Shown here: in pieces, positions 50,009 through 61,275 of the stretch
Numbering within the stretch: position 1 is the first letter of the stretch
Layout of the letters: every line of letters begins with the position of its first letter
Source of the DNA: Amanita rubescens
Taxonomy: Eukaryota > Basidiomycota > Agaricomycetes > Agaricales > Amanitaceae
Length of the DNA: 64,000 nucleotides
Direction of reading: 5' to 3'
Assembly (NCBI GenBank): GCA_015039365.1
Contig: WION01000005.1
Span: 434,001 to 498,000, forward strand
Made by a program: the position numbers and the translations under genes
Notes under the pieces: generated by a model
The model's database searches: none
What the model was told of the DNA's origin: nothing
Seen by the model: the letters and a program-made list of their open reading frames with translations, nothing else

Positions 50009-51254
50009 CTATTCAGCAGTTACAGGTGCTACTCCTAGTCCATCTGCATACTGAAAATCGCCCGAATTCTCATACTGTCGAGACTGATTCAGAACACAAC
50101 AGAAAGTCCAAAGTAAGGATTTGCATTACCTCCCACATATCGATGGCTACCTGACAACTTTCACGAACAACTCGGGGAGCATCCGTCCTGGTCATCCATT
50201 CCTTTAGATGCGGCAGGACTTCGGGCGTCGCAATTCCTCCAAGAGCCTCCGCAGCTTCGTGTCGAACCATTTCGTTCTCATCTTGAGTTTGCAAGACCTT
50301 TAGGAGGGATGGAATAGAATGAGGTGACAGCATCTGGCCAAACACAAAGGCAATTTCGTGCCTTCGCATTGCGTCAGCCCCAAAGTCGCGGAACGGATCG
50401 AATGCACAAACTTGAAAAGCGCACTGTCATCCGAGAAACCAGTTGCGAGAGCGTCCACTGCATCTGGCGTTCCGATGTTTCGAAGTGCAAACATTGCACG
50501 ATATCGCTCAAACAGAGGAAGACCTATATCCATAAGCTGTTCTCTAAGGGCCGCGATATTCGATGGTGAAAGATCGTCTGGTTTTGGCGCGCCTCGCAAA
50601 AGACCCGATGTAGGTGGGGCAGGATCAACTGATGTATAGATTCTTCCAACGCTATGAGTTTCACGTTTTGCGCAAGATAGACTGTACTTACGGAATATGG
50701 GATTCAGATGAGGCGCCAGACTGGTATTTTCGACCTTCTTCAGAATTCTCCCATTCTATCCTTGCGATGGCGATCTCGCAAGTTTCCCTTACCGAGCGTT
50801 CAGGATCGGACAAGTACTCCCGAAGAATAGGAACTGAACTATTCGCAGAAATGGCTCCCATTGCTTCAGCCGCCTAGTCCGGTGTGCGTGAGATTAGTAA
50901 CATCTTATCTAGCCGCGCATACCTCATGTCGAACCATAGGATCCTCGGAAACATTCCGTAAGACAGATTCAAGGACGGGTAGAGCGGCAGTTTGTTTCAT
51001 CTGACCAAGGCAGTATGCCAGCTCGTGCTTTAATAATGCAGATGGGTCATTGAAGGCTAGAGAACATATGAGATCATAACGTGAAGGTGGCCGTGCATAC
51101 CTTTAGATATTATTCTGATAGCATCATTATTTTTAAGTGCCTTAAGTGTGAACAAGGCGCGAAATCTCTTATGCAAAGGAACATTGCCTGAGATATTAAG
51201 GAGGGTATCTTCGAGCCTTTGGAGGGAGCCGGTCGTAATCTGGACTACGGTCAT
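50009..51254 (-). CDS. LIA1: Deoxyhypusine hydroxylase
   Basis: Six exons in phase: 51101..51254, 50923..51056, 50692..50873, 50412..50642, 50130..50361, 50009..50074, giving 332 residues (yeast Lia1 is 325). The start may be 51254 or an ATG two codons upstream. HEAT-like repeats carry the four His-Glu pairs that bind the di-iron centre: [36 protein letters not shown] and [13 protein letters not shown]. The centre reads [14 protein letters not shown]. The end is [20 protein letters not shown]. The enzyme hydroxylates deoxyhypusine on eIF5A, the last step of hypusine formation. It diverges from MRT4 with 83 bp between starts, a pairing of two translation-related genes. Confidence 0.96.
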
Positions 51255-51337
51255 AATCAAGCCTGAGCGTCGTCGTCAGGGTCGAAAAATTCAGTGATTT
51301 CCCGTCGGACTTTGAATTTACCAATCTTTTGCCTATC

Positions 51338-52292
51338 ATGCCCAAGTCAAAACGCTCAAAAGTCGGTGAATAACTTTAGCTCGCTTCGCAAGAACATGGC
51401 TAACGACTGTGGAGTTACACAGTTTCTTTAACAAAAGTCTCAAAGAAGACGCGAGAACACAAAAATGCTCTCTTAGAAGAGGCAAGCAGCCATTATATTT
51501 ATATTTGTACAAAACTTTACACGAGACCTGGCAGGTGAAAAACAATGTTGATAAATGGCAGTATTGTTGGCTTCTTGAGGTTGGAAATATGAGAAACACG
51601 CACTTGAAGACTGTACGGAAGTTATGGAAAGAGTATGTGGAAAGCATAACTTGACGACATTGAAATCGAATGGGACTTCCTAGTTCTGCGCGGATAATTT
51701 TTGGACGTGGGGCAGTCATGGCGAAAGCTTTAGGTACATCACCAGAAGAGGAACACAAGCTCGGCATACATCAACTAGCTCAGGTAAGCTTTGTTACGTT
51801 GTCCACAAGGTAAAGGCTAAGGGACTGTTGGAGAATATCAAAGGGCAAGTTGGCCTATTGTTCACAGATACCAGTCCACAAGAAGTAATCGAATGGTTCA
51901 TTGATTTTAAACAACCCGACTTTGCAAGGTCTGGTAACATTGCGACGCGAACTGTTGTACTACCTGCTGGACCTATCATGCGACGTCATTCCGATCCTCC
52001 TGAACCGTTTCCTCACAACGAAGAACCTCAGCTACGAAAACTCGGACTTTCAACATACATGAATAAAGGAGTGCCATCGCTGTATAATTCACACCAAATA
52101 TGCCAGGAGGGCAAACCATTGACGGGCGAACAAGCTCAGCTCCTAAAATTGATCGGAGAGAAGATGATTGAATTCAAAGTAGGACTAGTCATGCGGTATG
52201 ATTCGGAGACGTCTACGATAGAAAAGATAGAAGGCGCGAGAATCAGCGATGAGGTGGGGGAAGAGAAAGAGGGCGACGGCATGAGCGAGTAG
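51338..52292 (+). CDS. MRT4: Ribosome assembly factor Mrt4 (uL10/P0-like)
   Basis: Five exons in phase: 51338..51365, 51423..51481, 51535..51632, 51684..51783, 51810..52292, giving 255 residues. It starts MPKSKRSKVVSLTKVSKKTR and continues with WQYCWLLEVGNMRNTHLKTV, RIIFGRGAVMAKALG and EEEHKLGIHQLAQVKAKGLL. Later segments are QVGLLFTDTSPQEVIEWF and GLSTYMNKGVPSLYN, followed by an acidic C-terminus. Mrt4 resembles ribosomal P0, holds its place on pre-60S particles in the nucleolus and is later exchanged for P0. The second intron begins GCAAGC, a GC-AG intron, and no GT donor keeps the phase. Confidence 0.95.
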
Positions 52293-52382
52293 TATAACCG
52301 ACCCAGAGTACCTCATACTGTTTTCGGAAAACATGAGCCGAAATCCCGGCATTGTTGATATTCGCCTCGGGGTTTCTATATT

Positions 52383-55300
52383 ATGAGGCTGCCACTCGTT
52401 TTTCTGGGCCTTTCGGCTCAGTTACCCTTGCAGAGACACCCGATCCAGCCGGAGAATCTGATGCCTCCTAACAACATCGATTTCGATTTCAAGCAAGGTC
52501 CTGATATCTTCACGCCTAAGGATCTGGTTTGTATAACCCCTCCGTCATGCTTCCATGAACATTTAATCATCCTATAAGGTCGAACTCGGTCGTCCTGGTT
52601 CTGGGGTTGCCAATCTCGCTGGTGATCTCGCGCTGGTCTCTTACAGTGAATATTCATTTGCAGAGAAAATGTGAGTCCACTCTGAAAAGCAATCATCGCG
52701 TTCACCTGGCCACCACTAGAAACAAGAAATCACTTTATGTTGTTCCCATCGAATCGTCGGTTACACCGCTTCAAATCCCAGTCCGTATTTAATACGTCTT
52801 GGTGTGTAACTAATGTGTTAACCTTGTGAACAGCTTTCAAAGGGCGGTGAGGCCTTCTGGCTAGGCTCTCGGATTATTGGACATGCCATCGAAACCGACA
52901 ATGGCACAGAATTATATGCAATCAATCTCAATTCTGTGAACGCGTCGGAAAGGGCTTTGTCCACACTCGGAACACCTACACTGTTGGGAAAATTCCCGAC
53001 CAAGACGGCCGGGAACTTTCGATATTCTGTGAAGGCCGGATATCTCATCTTTTCTGACTATGTTTGGCCTGACGGCGATCTGTCTACCGTCAAAGTTCAA
53101 GATGATAAATGGGACAAACGTGGAAACTCCGCATACGTCTATGATAAACCCTATGTCAGGCACTGGGACACTTGGGTTGGAAGTAAAAAACCCGCACTGT
53201 TCAGCGTTCGGCTTCTAAGGGATCTGGACAGAAAGTGGATCTTCGGGGGCGAGTATTACACCCCTTTGAAAGGCACTGGGCATGTGAGTATCGCAGTATT
53301 AGTTGAATAACTAATCTGACGCGCGATCAGCATTGTCCCGTTGAACCATTTGGAGGAACTGACGACTTTGACATATCCGAAACGAGTATTATTTACACAA
53401 CGAAAGACCCGAAATTGCCTGAAGCATGGCACACAAAGCAAAATGTAATGCTCTCTCGCTAGATGGAGATCACCGTTGACAGCTTCCAGGTCTATATTGT
53501 AGATTTTAAAGGTCAGCACCCGCCAAGGGAATTGACTTCAGGAAAGCAAGGGGCCGTCCACAGTCCGGTTTTCAACCTCAAGGAACGAAGGTCGCATGGT
53601 TGGAGCTAGACAAGGACGGTTATGAGAGTGACAGGTATATCCTTTTCCGGCGCCGAGAGTTCTGTTGCTCAAGTTACTCAGGGCAAAAATAGTGATTTAC
53701 GATCTGCAGAAGGACGTTCGATATACTCTCACGCAAAAGTGGGACAGGTCGCCTGACTCTCTCGCAGTGAGTGTTTCTAATAACATCAAAAGAGTGTTTC
53801 AGCGGAAATCAACAAGAAATACATAGTTCTCAAAAGAACAGCCGATTATATACTTCACTGCTGGGGACGAGGCTAAGGTCAAGATTTGGGCTCTTCCCAT
53901 CCCTCCTACGCCCGACAAGTCGACAACCGACCCTCAGTTTCCTCTAAAGTACACCAGTCCTATTGCACTAACCCACCATTATGCAGCTTCCGCAATACAA
54001 ACTATGTTTACCGGCCGCTTGTTATTCACCCAATCGTCTTTCACCTCCCCGAACGACGTTTTTGTCATTCACAACCTGAAGCAATTCGAAATGGAAGTTC
54101 TGCAAAGCGATGACCTTGTGTCCTTCTCGGGTGAAATTCGGCAGCTTACTCATCTCACCGAGAATGCCTTGAAAGACAAGCACCTGAGCAAAGGCGAAGA
54201 ATTTTGGTTCAAAGGTGCAAATGATCGTGATGTTCAAGGGTGGATTTTGAAGCCCGGGGGATGGAAGAACGATGATGATAAGAGGTGGCCCATCGTTCTT
54301 CTAATTCATGGGGGTACGTGTATTCTGCTAGACTGTGGTTCCACAACATCTAATATTCTCATAGGTCCACAGGGTGCTTGGGAGGACCAATGGTCAACAA
54401 GATGGAATCCCAATGGTTAAAACTGTTTGTCTTGCTCAACATGTATCACGGATTTATGATGTCCTTTTAGTCTTTGCCCAACAAGGCTATTGCGTGGTGG
54501 CTATTAACCCTACAGGAAGTACTACATTTGGCCAAGGTGTGTTTTTTGAGCACGATCTCTCTTAGCAGAAATATAATTTGTGATAGAATTCACGGACGCT
54601 ATTGCCGAAGACTGGGGTGGCAAGCCATTTATCGACTTGATAAAGGGATGGGAATATGTCCTGCGCCAGTACCCTCAGGTGGATCCCGATCGGGCTGTAG
54701 CTGCCGGGGCGAGCTGGGGCGGCTACGCGATCAAGTGAAGTTCTCCAAGCTTCGTAAAAGTGCATAAGTTAATTCAGCCATTAGTTGGATACAAGGTCAT
54801 CCTGAATACGGCTTCAATTTCAAGGTTAGTAGCTGCACTATCATCATTTTCTGTGCTCTGACCATACGATAGGCTCTCGTTTGTCATGATGGAGTACGTC
54901 ATTAAGCGTTATGTATGCTGTTCAATTAACCATTGTATTGCAACAGGTGTTTGACTCCACTTATAATGGCTTTTCTACGGACGAGCTGTTCTTCGTGCGT
55001 ATATGCATGACCAATGCGGCGAACGCTAATTTATTTCTACCAGTTTAACCACGAATGGGGTGGCAGGTTTGTACTATAAGAAACAGTCTGAGGATGTGCT
55101 GATGCCCTGTAGACCTTGGGATAAGAAGAGTAAAGAGCTTTCGTCAAAATACAACCCTTCCAACTACGTCGAGAAGTGGTCGACACCTCAACTACTCATA
55201 CATGGAAGTAAAGATTACCGCCTACCTGAGACGGAGGGCATTGGAGCTTTCCATGCGTTACAGGAGTAAGCAGGACAAGTGTCCAGCAGATTATATTCTA

Positions 55301-55502
55301 ACTGCTGTAGATTGGGTGTTCCGAGCAGATTAGTAATATTCCCGGACGAAAACCACTGGGTATTAGATCACGGAAACAGGTGAGTATGTTGATGAATGTC
55401 CAAAGTTCCCAAATGACGGGAAGCTGTAGTTTGAAGTGGCATTATGAAGTGTTGAGGTGGTTTGATCTATTTGTCGGAAAAAAGGCGACTTTGGGAAATT
55501 AG
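52383..55502 (+). CDS. Dipeptidyl-peptidase V-like serine protease (S9C) with one apparent frameshift
   Basis: Eighteen exons join in phase: 52383..52526, 52579..52670, 52720..52780, 52834..53283, 53331..53444, 53490..53634, 53682..53766, 53827..54313, 54365..54415, 54471..54536, 54587..54734, 54785..54824, 54873..54893, 54947..54994, 55044..55066, 55113..55265, 55311..55379, 55430..55502. The one exception is a missing base in the TTTT run at 53569-53572 (exon 53490..53634). Allowing for it the product is 756 residues. The N-terminus is short and hydrophobic, possibly a signal peptide. A beta-propeller half precedes the alpha/beta hydrolase. The nucleophile motif is GASWGGY (Ser about 608). 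The acid lies in [13 protein letters not shown] (Asp about 693) and the His in ENHWVLDHG (about 725). The oxyanion region is [15 protein letters not shown]. The family removes X-Ala, His-Ser or Ser-Tyr dipeptides. Exon 54873..54893 is only 21 nt. Confidence 0.88.
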
Positions 55503-55541
55503 TGACGTATTTAGCTGTTTACTGCATTCGGAACCAACTTC

Positions 55542-57760
55542 ATGTCTGCTACCTTGATCAATACATTCACGAGCCCCCTCGCCTGTTCCGGGCACATAGC
55601 ACCCATTATTCCGTCAGATTTCGGGACCGGGTCACCGAGAGCCATCGAAAGGAAACAGAAGTTACGCGCTTTGCTGGTCTCTATTGATGCGGCTCCAGCG
55701 CGAACTGAACTAGAGAACTGTATCAACACCCTGACTTGGATTGAGGAGGATAGTCACGGTGATGTTCGGGACGACGAGGAAGAAGCGTTGAAGAACGCGG
55801 TTACTTTCAGACACCTCGTCAATCTTTATGCTCATGCATTGGACACATATCTCAACCAAGCAATGCAAGCGGAAGCTGAGGCCGACTGGTGGAAAGATCT
55901 TGGCCGTTCGCGCCCCAATACGCTATTGTACCTTCTACAAAGTAAGTTTCTCTTGTATCCGATGGTTAATAGTAATGTGTCTGCCCCACAGCTTTACCCC
56001 TACGACTTTCAAATTTAGTGAAGATGGTGTTACATGCTTTACGTGCCAAGCGTCTGCCTATTCAGCTCTCGGCTTTCTCGCCGACGTCACTCCGTCAACT
56101 TTTCCCCGCATCCAAAGCTTTTCAGCCAGGTGTACTCGCGACGACTCTATTCCCTCACTTACATCGCCAGCCGCTCTCTATTACTGCATCTACTGTCCTT
56201 TTCTCTCGGTTTCATATCCAGAAACCACATGGTATTGCGAATACTATCGCTATGATAATATCCAAATATGTGTACTCGGTTACATCGTCAATAATGCTTC
56301 CTATGGAGTTAGCAAGACGAGAATGTGAATACAAGTGCAAAGAGCTGGAAAGAATTCGAGATCAACATGCAGAAATTTTGGGTCGCTTGGCTTTCCTTCG
56401 TGGGCCGCTTATCGCCAACGTTACTTCTCAACCGAATGACTTTCAGACACTCACAGATTTGTTGGAGCGCACAATATCAGGGAATGACATAGCTTTGAGA
56501 AAACCCCGAGATGCAGCAATTGGAACATCAGCCCTCCCCGACATTGCTCGTCTTTCGACCTTTATACTTTCTAGCAGAAATCGGCACGAACAGCAGTTAA
56601 CGAAGCTTAACCTTAGGCGCCCCTCAACATTGGTCCGGATGTGGCCAAAACTGCTTCTGCTGCCTCCCCTTTGCATCTATGCGCTACGTTACTTGTACAC
56701 GTCTCGCGCAAATATCGCCCAAGTTGTTAAGGATGCTCATGAAACTGTAGCCGGTTTCATTCGAGGGTGGTTAGTTGAACCATTAAAGGATGTCCTACGT
56801 ACTGTCAGGGCTGGTGGCGAAGATGGCGTCATTGTTCGACCAGAAGCCGTTGCTGCTGATCTTGATGTAGGCAAGCCTCTCACAAACTTTCATCCTCTTA
56901 ACTCATCAATGCCCTCGTCCTATCCAACAGTCCCTGGAGCGTATGGTGCTCTCGCTGGCACAGGATGAATTGCGCTATGGGCCCGATCAGTTGAAAGAGT
57001 TATCACAAAAGATCAGAATTGGAGATTTGACACCTATCATGGAGTTATACGAGGAAGAAATCAAGCATCCTGTGAAGTCGGCCTTACTAGGCAGATTACT
57101 CCGTTCCATCTTTATCCAGGTCCAGAAAGCGAAGGTAGTCATACAAGCCATATGGATAATGCCACTTTGCTGAAGCCACTCCCCTATGTGTAGGTTGATA
57201 TCGACCAGACTCTGACAGGAGTTGATAAGCTCTTGAAGTCGCAAGAATTGACTTTCGCTTTTGTCGGCGTTGCGCCTGCACTTGCCATTGTATATCTCGC
57301 GGGAGGATCTTTGGTCTCCTTATACTTAGGCGGGCGAGGACGTGGAAAATATGGCGGCAAAACCAAACGGGCCGGTGTTTGGAACATTTTAAGGTCGGTA
57401 TGAGCAATGTTCTGCGTGTGCACCATCTGAAGGCACAAACTTAGGCGAACTGAACGGCTTCTGGTTTCGCAACCGAGTTCCAAGAGATCGTCTCGCCAGA
57501 AAATTGATACGACAGTTGATTCTTCCACAAACATTGCACCTCTAACAGCAGGTCTATTACTTCTCGCCGTAGCACGCCTGCGAATGTATGCCGAGGTGCA
57601 TCTTCCCGTGGGTTCGCGCGTGCGAGAAGGTTTCCTTGAGGATGTGACCGACCTGGAGGACCCTGATTTGGGACGTAGAGACAAAATACTTGTGGTCGAT
57701 AGAATGTGGAGATGTTGGTCCCCTATCCTTGGTTGGAACAGGGCCACTACGCTCGAGTAA
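55542..57760 (+). CDS. NCA2: Nuclear control of ATPase protein 2 (mitochondrial)
   Basis: Five exons in phase: 55542..55941, 55992..56866, 56931..57134, 57194..57393, 57445..57760, giving 664 residues. Recognisable parts are LLYLLQTLPLRLSNLVKMVL, LARRECEYKCKELERIRDQH, a membrane segment (LLLLPPLCIYALRYLY), the conserved block ERMVLSLAQDELRYG then MELYEEEIKHPVKSALLGRL LRSIFIQVQKAKVDIDQ, and a second hydrophobic segment (VGVAPALAIVYLAGGSLVSL). The C-terminal helix-rich end carries VREGFLEDVTDLEDPDLG. In yeast Nca2 supports expression of mitochondrial ATP6/ATP8. A stop-free stretch near 56230-56320 has GT-AG ends and could be an unspliced or optional intron. Confidence 0.93.
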
Positions 57761-57843
57761 CTACGGCACTTTATACCCATACAAACATCGCGAGCAATAT
57801 CAACTTTAAATAGTCACCGCACCTAAAACTAATTACGAGCGAT

Positions 57844-58996
57844 TCAGTTCTTCTCTGCCGGTTCCCTGCCAGCATCACGAAATCGCTTAAACGCAGCCCA
57901 GGCTCTACCTGAAACGACACTTTCGCGCGCCAACTTTGCACCTTCAACTAAATCACCTGCAACTCCGGCAACTACGAGCAACGCCGAAGCATTGAGCAAA
58001 ACGAAATCTAAAAGCGGTATCATATCTTTAGGGAGATCACTCCCTGACGAGAGCAATGTCTCGAAAGATGCTGCATTTTCTTTCGGGGTTCCCCCCGCAA
58101 CGGAACTAAGAGGGTGTGCCGGGAGGCCGAAATCTTCCGGACTTATGGTCCTTTCGTTGATCTGGCCGTCACGTAGCTCCCATAACCACGTCGGCCCAGC
58201 GCAGCTAATCTCATCCAATTTTTCGCATCCACATACTACGAACGCACGGTCGACACCGCCCTCTGCCAGGGATTGCGCAAACGTATACCCAAGTTCAGGT
58301 TCTGCAACGCCTAGAACCATGCCTCGAGGACGAGCAGGGTTAATCAATGGACCCAGAACATTGAACATGGTGCGGAATGGCAATGCCTTCCGGTAGGGTG
58401 CGATCGCCTGCTAAAGTGGGATGAAAGTGTGGCGCCAGGATAAAAGTAAAAGAAACGTTGGGTACTGAGTGTTGTGCTTCCTGTGGTAGGTGCGGAAAAG
58501 GAACAGCCAAGCGATTCCAGGAGATCTGCAGAGCCAGAGGATGAGGTGGAAGCGCGACTTCCATGCTAGTGAACAACAGTTAACCGTGAACTTAGTAGAA
58601 AGAAGTGTATTAGGATCATACTTTTATTACTCTGGCGCCTGCACCTGCGGCAACGACAGCCGCAGTCGTGCTCACATTGAAAAGGTTATAGCCATCCCCT
58701 CCTGTACCCACAATATCCACGACAAAGTCTGTTTCCATATCTTGCACAGTAACCTTGAGTGCCTTGTCTCTGAACAAGGAAGCAGCGGCCGCCAGAAACT
58801 CTGGTCGCCTTTCTAGCCGATGTATGTGCAGCGCAGTCAAAAAGGCGCCAACCTGAGTTGGTTGCAGCACATCCGGAGTAAAAAGGTGATTCAGCGAGGA
58901 TTTCAAATCATCCGGTGTGAAATATTCGGGGGTTTGAACCAGCTTCTTCAGCAGCGGCTGAAACGTAGCAGATGTGTAGATATCGCCTTGGCTCAT
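57844..58996 (-). CDS. TRP4: Anthranilate phosphoribosyltransferase with two apparent frameshifts
   Basis: Two exons: 58622..58996 and 57844..58565. The start MSQGDIYTSATFQ leads to the PRPP-binding VDIVGTGGDGYNLFNVST (about residues 93-110) and AGARVIKHGSRASTSSSGSA across the intron. The next parts are VPNVSFTFILAPHFHPTLA, then IAPYRKALPFRTMFNVLGPL INPARP. The second exon is 722 nt. The family alignment requires a multiple of three (720). The reading moves by +1 somewhere in 58460-58500 and again at 58407-58408, with no GT-AG intron to explain either. Restored length would be 364. The enzyme joins anthranilate to PRPP, the second step of tryptophan synthesis. Either the assembly has two extra bases or the gene is newly broken. 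Confidence 0.9.
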
Positions 58997-59367
58997 ATGC
59001 GCGTCACGGACGATAAAATCGGAATCTGATTGAAGGTTGACGAATATTATTGGGCAGATGAACGGGACTGATTACCTTTATACTCAGCGGTACACTACGT
59101 ACGCTGAGCGTAGCAGTGTGAAAGGGATGCTTGAAACTTGAAGCTTGATCGTTTGAACTCTCATTCAACCTTGTGTCAGTGCCACGCTATCGGCTGCTAC
59201 CGGCGGTCGCGAGCCGCTTACTTCGTATGCCGAGGTGAACAAGTTGTGTATTTCTATACCTAATCCCCTTTATCTTGATAAGGTTAACCTACTTCCGATC
59301 GCAAGTGCAGTTTCGGGTATGTGTCTTGCACCATGATATGGCCATTGACGCATACTAGTGGAATACC
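58997..59367. other. Intergenic between TRP4 and tRNA-Leu
   Basis: Contains the TRP4 promoter (minus strand) and the tRNA 5' flank. No reading frame or clear amino-acid-control (TGACTC-type) site was seen. Confidence 0.4.
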
Positions 59368-59473
59368 GGTGAGATGGCCGAGCGGTCTAAGGCGCCAGAC
59401 TAAGGACCAGGACGTTCAGACGTCCTTGGATATCTGGTCCGAAAGGGCGTGGGTTCGAATCCCACTCTCATCA
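59368..59473 (+). tRNA. tRNA-Leu (AAG), intron-containing
   Basis: Acceptor arms GGTGAGA and TCTCATC pair (one G-T), with discriminator A at 59473. The D-arm region is TGGCCGAGCGGTCTAAGGC (box A). The anticodon stem is CCAGA/TCTGG, with loop CTAAGG and anticodon AAG at 59402-59404. An intron of about 26 nt (59406..59431) starts one base after the anticodon, as in eukaryotic tRNAs. It contains a small hairpin, GGACG/CGTCC. The variable arm has the longer class II form. Box B reads GGGTTCGAATCCC, and a T-run follows at about 59476 for Pol III termination. It lies between TRP4 and HIS1. Confidence 0.95.
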
Positions 59474-59594
59474 CACTTTTTGAACACTTTTTTTTCTTCT
59501 TTCTATCTAATCAGCTTTCTTGATCCCTAATCGTCACACGGTACCACCCGTATGCATCAGCCATCTATTTGATCGCCGTAGGCTATGAATCCCT

Positions 59595-60806
59595 TTAAAC
59601 TCTACAGTTATCTAAGTTGAATATGAGAATATCCTCTGCTCCAACTGCCATAAGCTTATCCATAATTTCCGCAGTTCTAGACTTTTCAATCATGACACTA
59701 ACGGCCACCCAATCCTCTGCTTCAATCGGGCTCACTGTCGGCGCTCTTCTGCCCGGTGCGATGGCCGTCGCCGCTGCTAGCTTATTCCGGGGTACGTTAA
59801 ACTGACAGACAACATATTTGCTGGCGGCTATTACACCTGCTATACGTCTGGTGACGACGTCAATCAAAGGTTGTAAATGGGGATGTTTAGGTGCAGCGGA
59901 TTTGATTAAGATGGCCTCCGTCTTTAAAACCGTCGCTATAGCGTGCAAGCCAGCTGCACGCATTGTGTCCCCAGACTCTGCAACACCAATCAATATGTGA
60001 AGAGAACACTGATTTGGGCACTCACCGACGAGATCCACTGGCAGGAAGCGAACCGGATGAGTTAATGCTGGGGAAGAATGATTAGACTCACCGATACCGT
60101 CCGCAAGTCCGAGAGAGCACGCCGCCTCTACACTGCCTCCAACATACTCTATCTTAGTCTTTTGATCTTCTGGTAACTGTAGACGAGTGTCTACCTCCTT
60201 GAAATACTGACCGGCGAGCACTTCAAAACTCGTCACTACGCGCTTTCCGGCCAAGTCATCAATGGTCTTGATGGAACTTTTCTCTGGGACTTGCACTTGT
60301 AAAGAACATTTTCCAAAGCCAAGTCGAAGCTCCTCGACCACGAGGTCCTGCATCTCCGACTCCAACACCACATCATGGCCTGTTATTCCTAGATCGACAT
60401 TACCTTTGCCCACAAACGAGGCAATATCAGCTGCTGGCAGGAAGACACTTTCTGGTAATTAGTGTACTATCGATAGCCTGAGTTGTATGTCCTACAGCGC
60501 AATGTTATGATTCAGCGCAAGACAAACATCTAGCCGGTCTTGTCGCCTGAACTGGATATCAGCTCCTGTTCAAGAATTAATCAGAAATTCTGGTAATTAT
60601 GGCAGAAACACACCTGCTAATAAGTTCATGCATTTCTCGTGGAGTCTTCCTGCGCCATGTGGGTGAGATGAGTTGATCAGTTGTCGTATTCCGGCATCTT
60701 CGCACCTTTTTTGGGTATCGCAAAGAGCAAGCGACCATTCAGAGAATCGGCGTCTTGTTGGGATGATGTTAGGTATGGTTTGCAGTATTAGAACCCACAT
60801 ACTCAT
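59595..60806 (-). CDS. HIS1: ATP phosphoribosyltransferase
   Basis: Seven exons in phase: 60803..60806, 60706..60753, 60614..60649, 60496..60565, 60092..60447, 60026..60037, 59595..59977, giving 302 residues (yeast His1 297). The first coding exon has 4 nt (ATG A). The protein reads NGRLLFAIPKKGRLHEKC, GADIQFRRQDRLDVC, LVFLPAADIASFVGKGNVDL GITGHDVV, KTIDDLAGKRVVTSFEVLAG, IEYVGGSVEAACSLGLADGI and VDLVESGDTMRAAGL. VDLV comes from a 12-nt micro-exon. The C-terminal regulatory domain has APTVSPIEAEDWVAVSVMI. The enzyme performs the first, histidine-inhibited step of histidine synthesis. No break is seen. Confidence 0.95.
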
Positions 60807-60990
60807 CGGGAAGGAATTGTAGATTTAACTCGGGTATAAGCAAAGATAAGATTTATGATAAAACCAGCGGTGGCTATGCATGACATGATACACATCCGCG
60901 GCCATCACATGCTATTCTCCTCATTCTTTTACCCCCGTATCGGATCGTCGGTCGATCTTGGCTCACCCAGACTACTTGCGAGAGCGATTG

Positions 60991-61229
60991 TCTCACTGGT
61001 GCTTCTATTCGGACACGTGCCTACGGATTTGGTACTCTTCTGGACAAGGCGATGCTAACCTCTGATGATTCTAAGTGTCTTTACATCGGATCACGTTTAC
61101 AAGAAGCTGTTGTGCTGCTGCGGTCATTGTACCTTGATGGCTTCTTCCCCATAGGCCGGCCAACCTCACTTGCCGCACCCCAGCCGCAGCCTGCGCATGT
61201 CTCACCAGTGCTTCTATTTGGACACGTGC
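60991..61229. repeat. Two direct copies of a promoter-type element with E-box
   Basis: Copy 1 (60991..61020) and copy 2 (61200..61229) share TCTCAC, then GTGCTTCTATT and, after one variable base, GGACACGTGC, with about three mismatches over 30 nt. Each holds the E-box CACGTG. Copy 2 lies about 47 bp upstream of the paralogue A start codon and is followed by a TATTTAAG. A shorter related copy precedes paralogue B. Confidence 0.6.
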
Positions 61230-61275
61230 GGTGGATTCTGAATATTTAAGGAATCGAGTTTGGTGCCTCTTCCTT

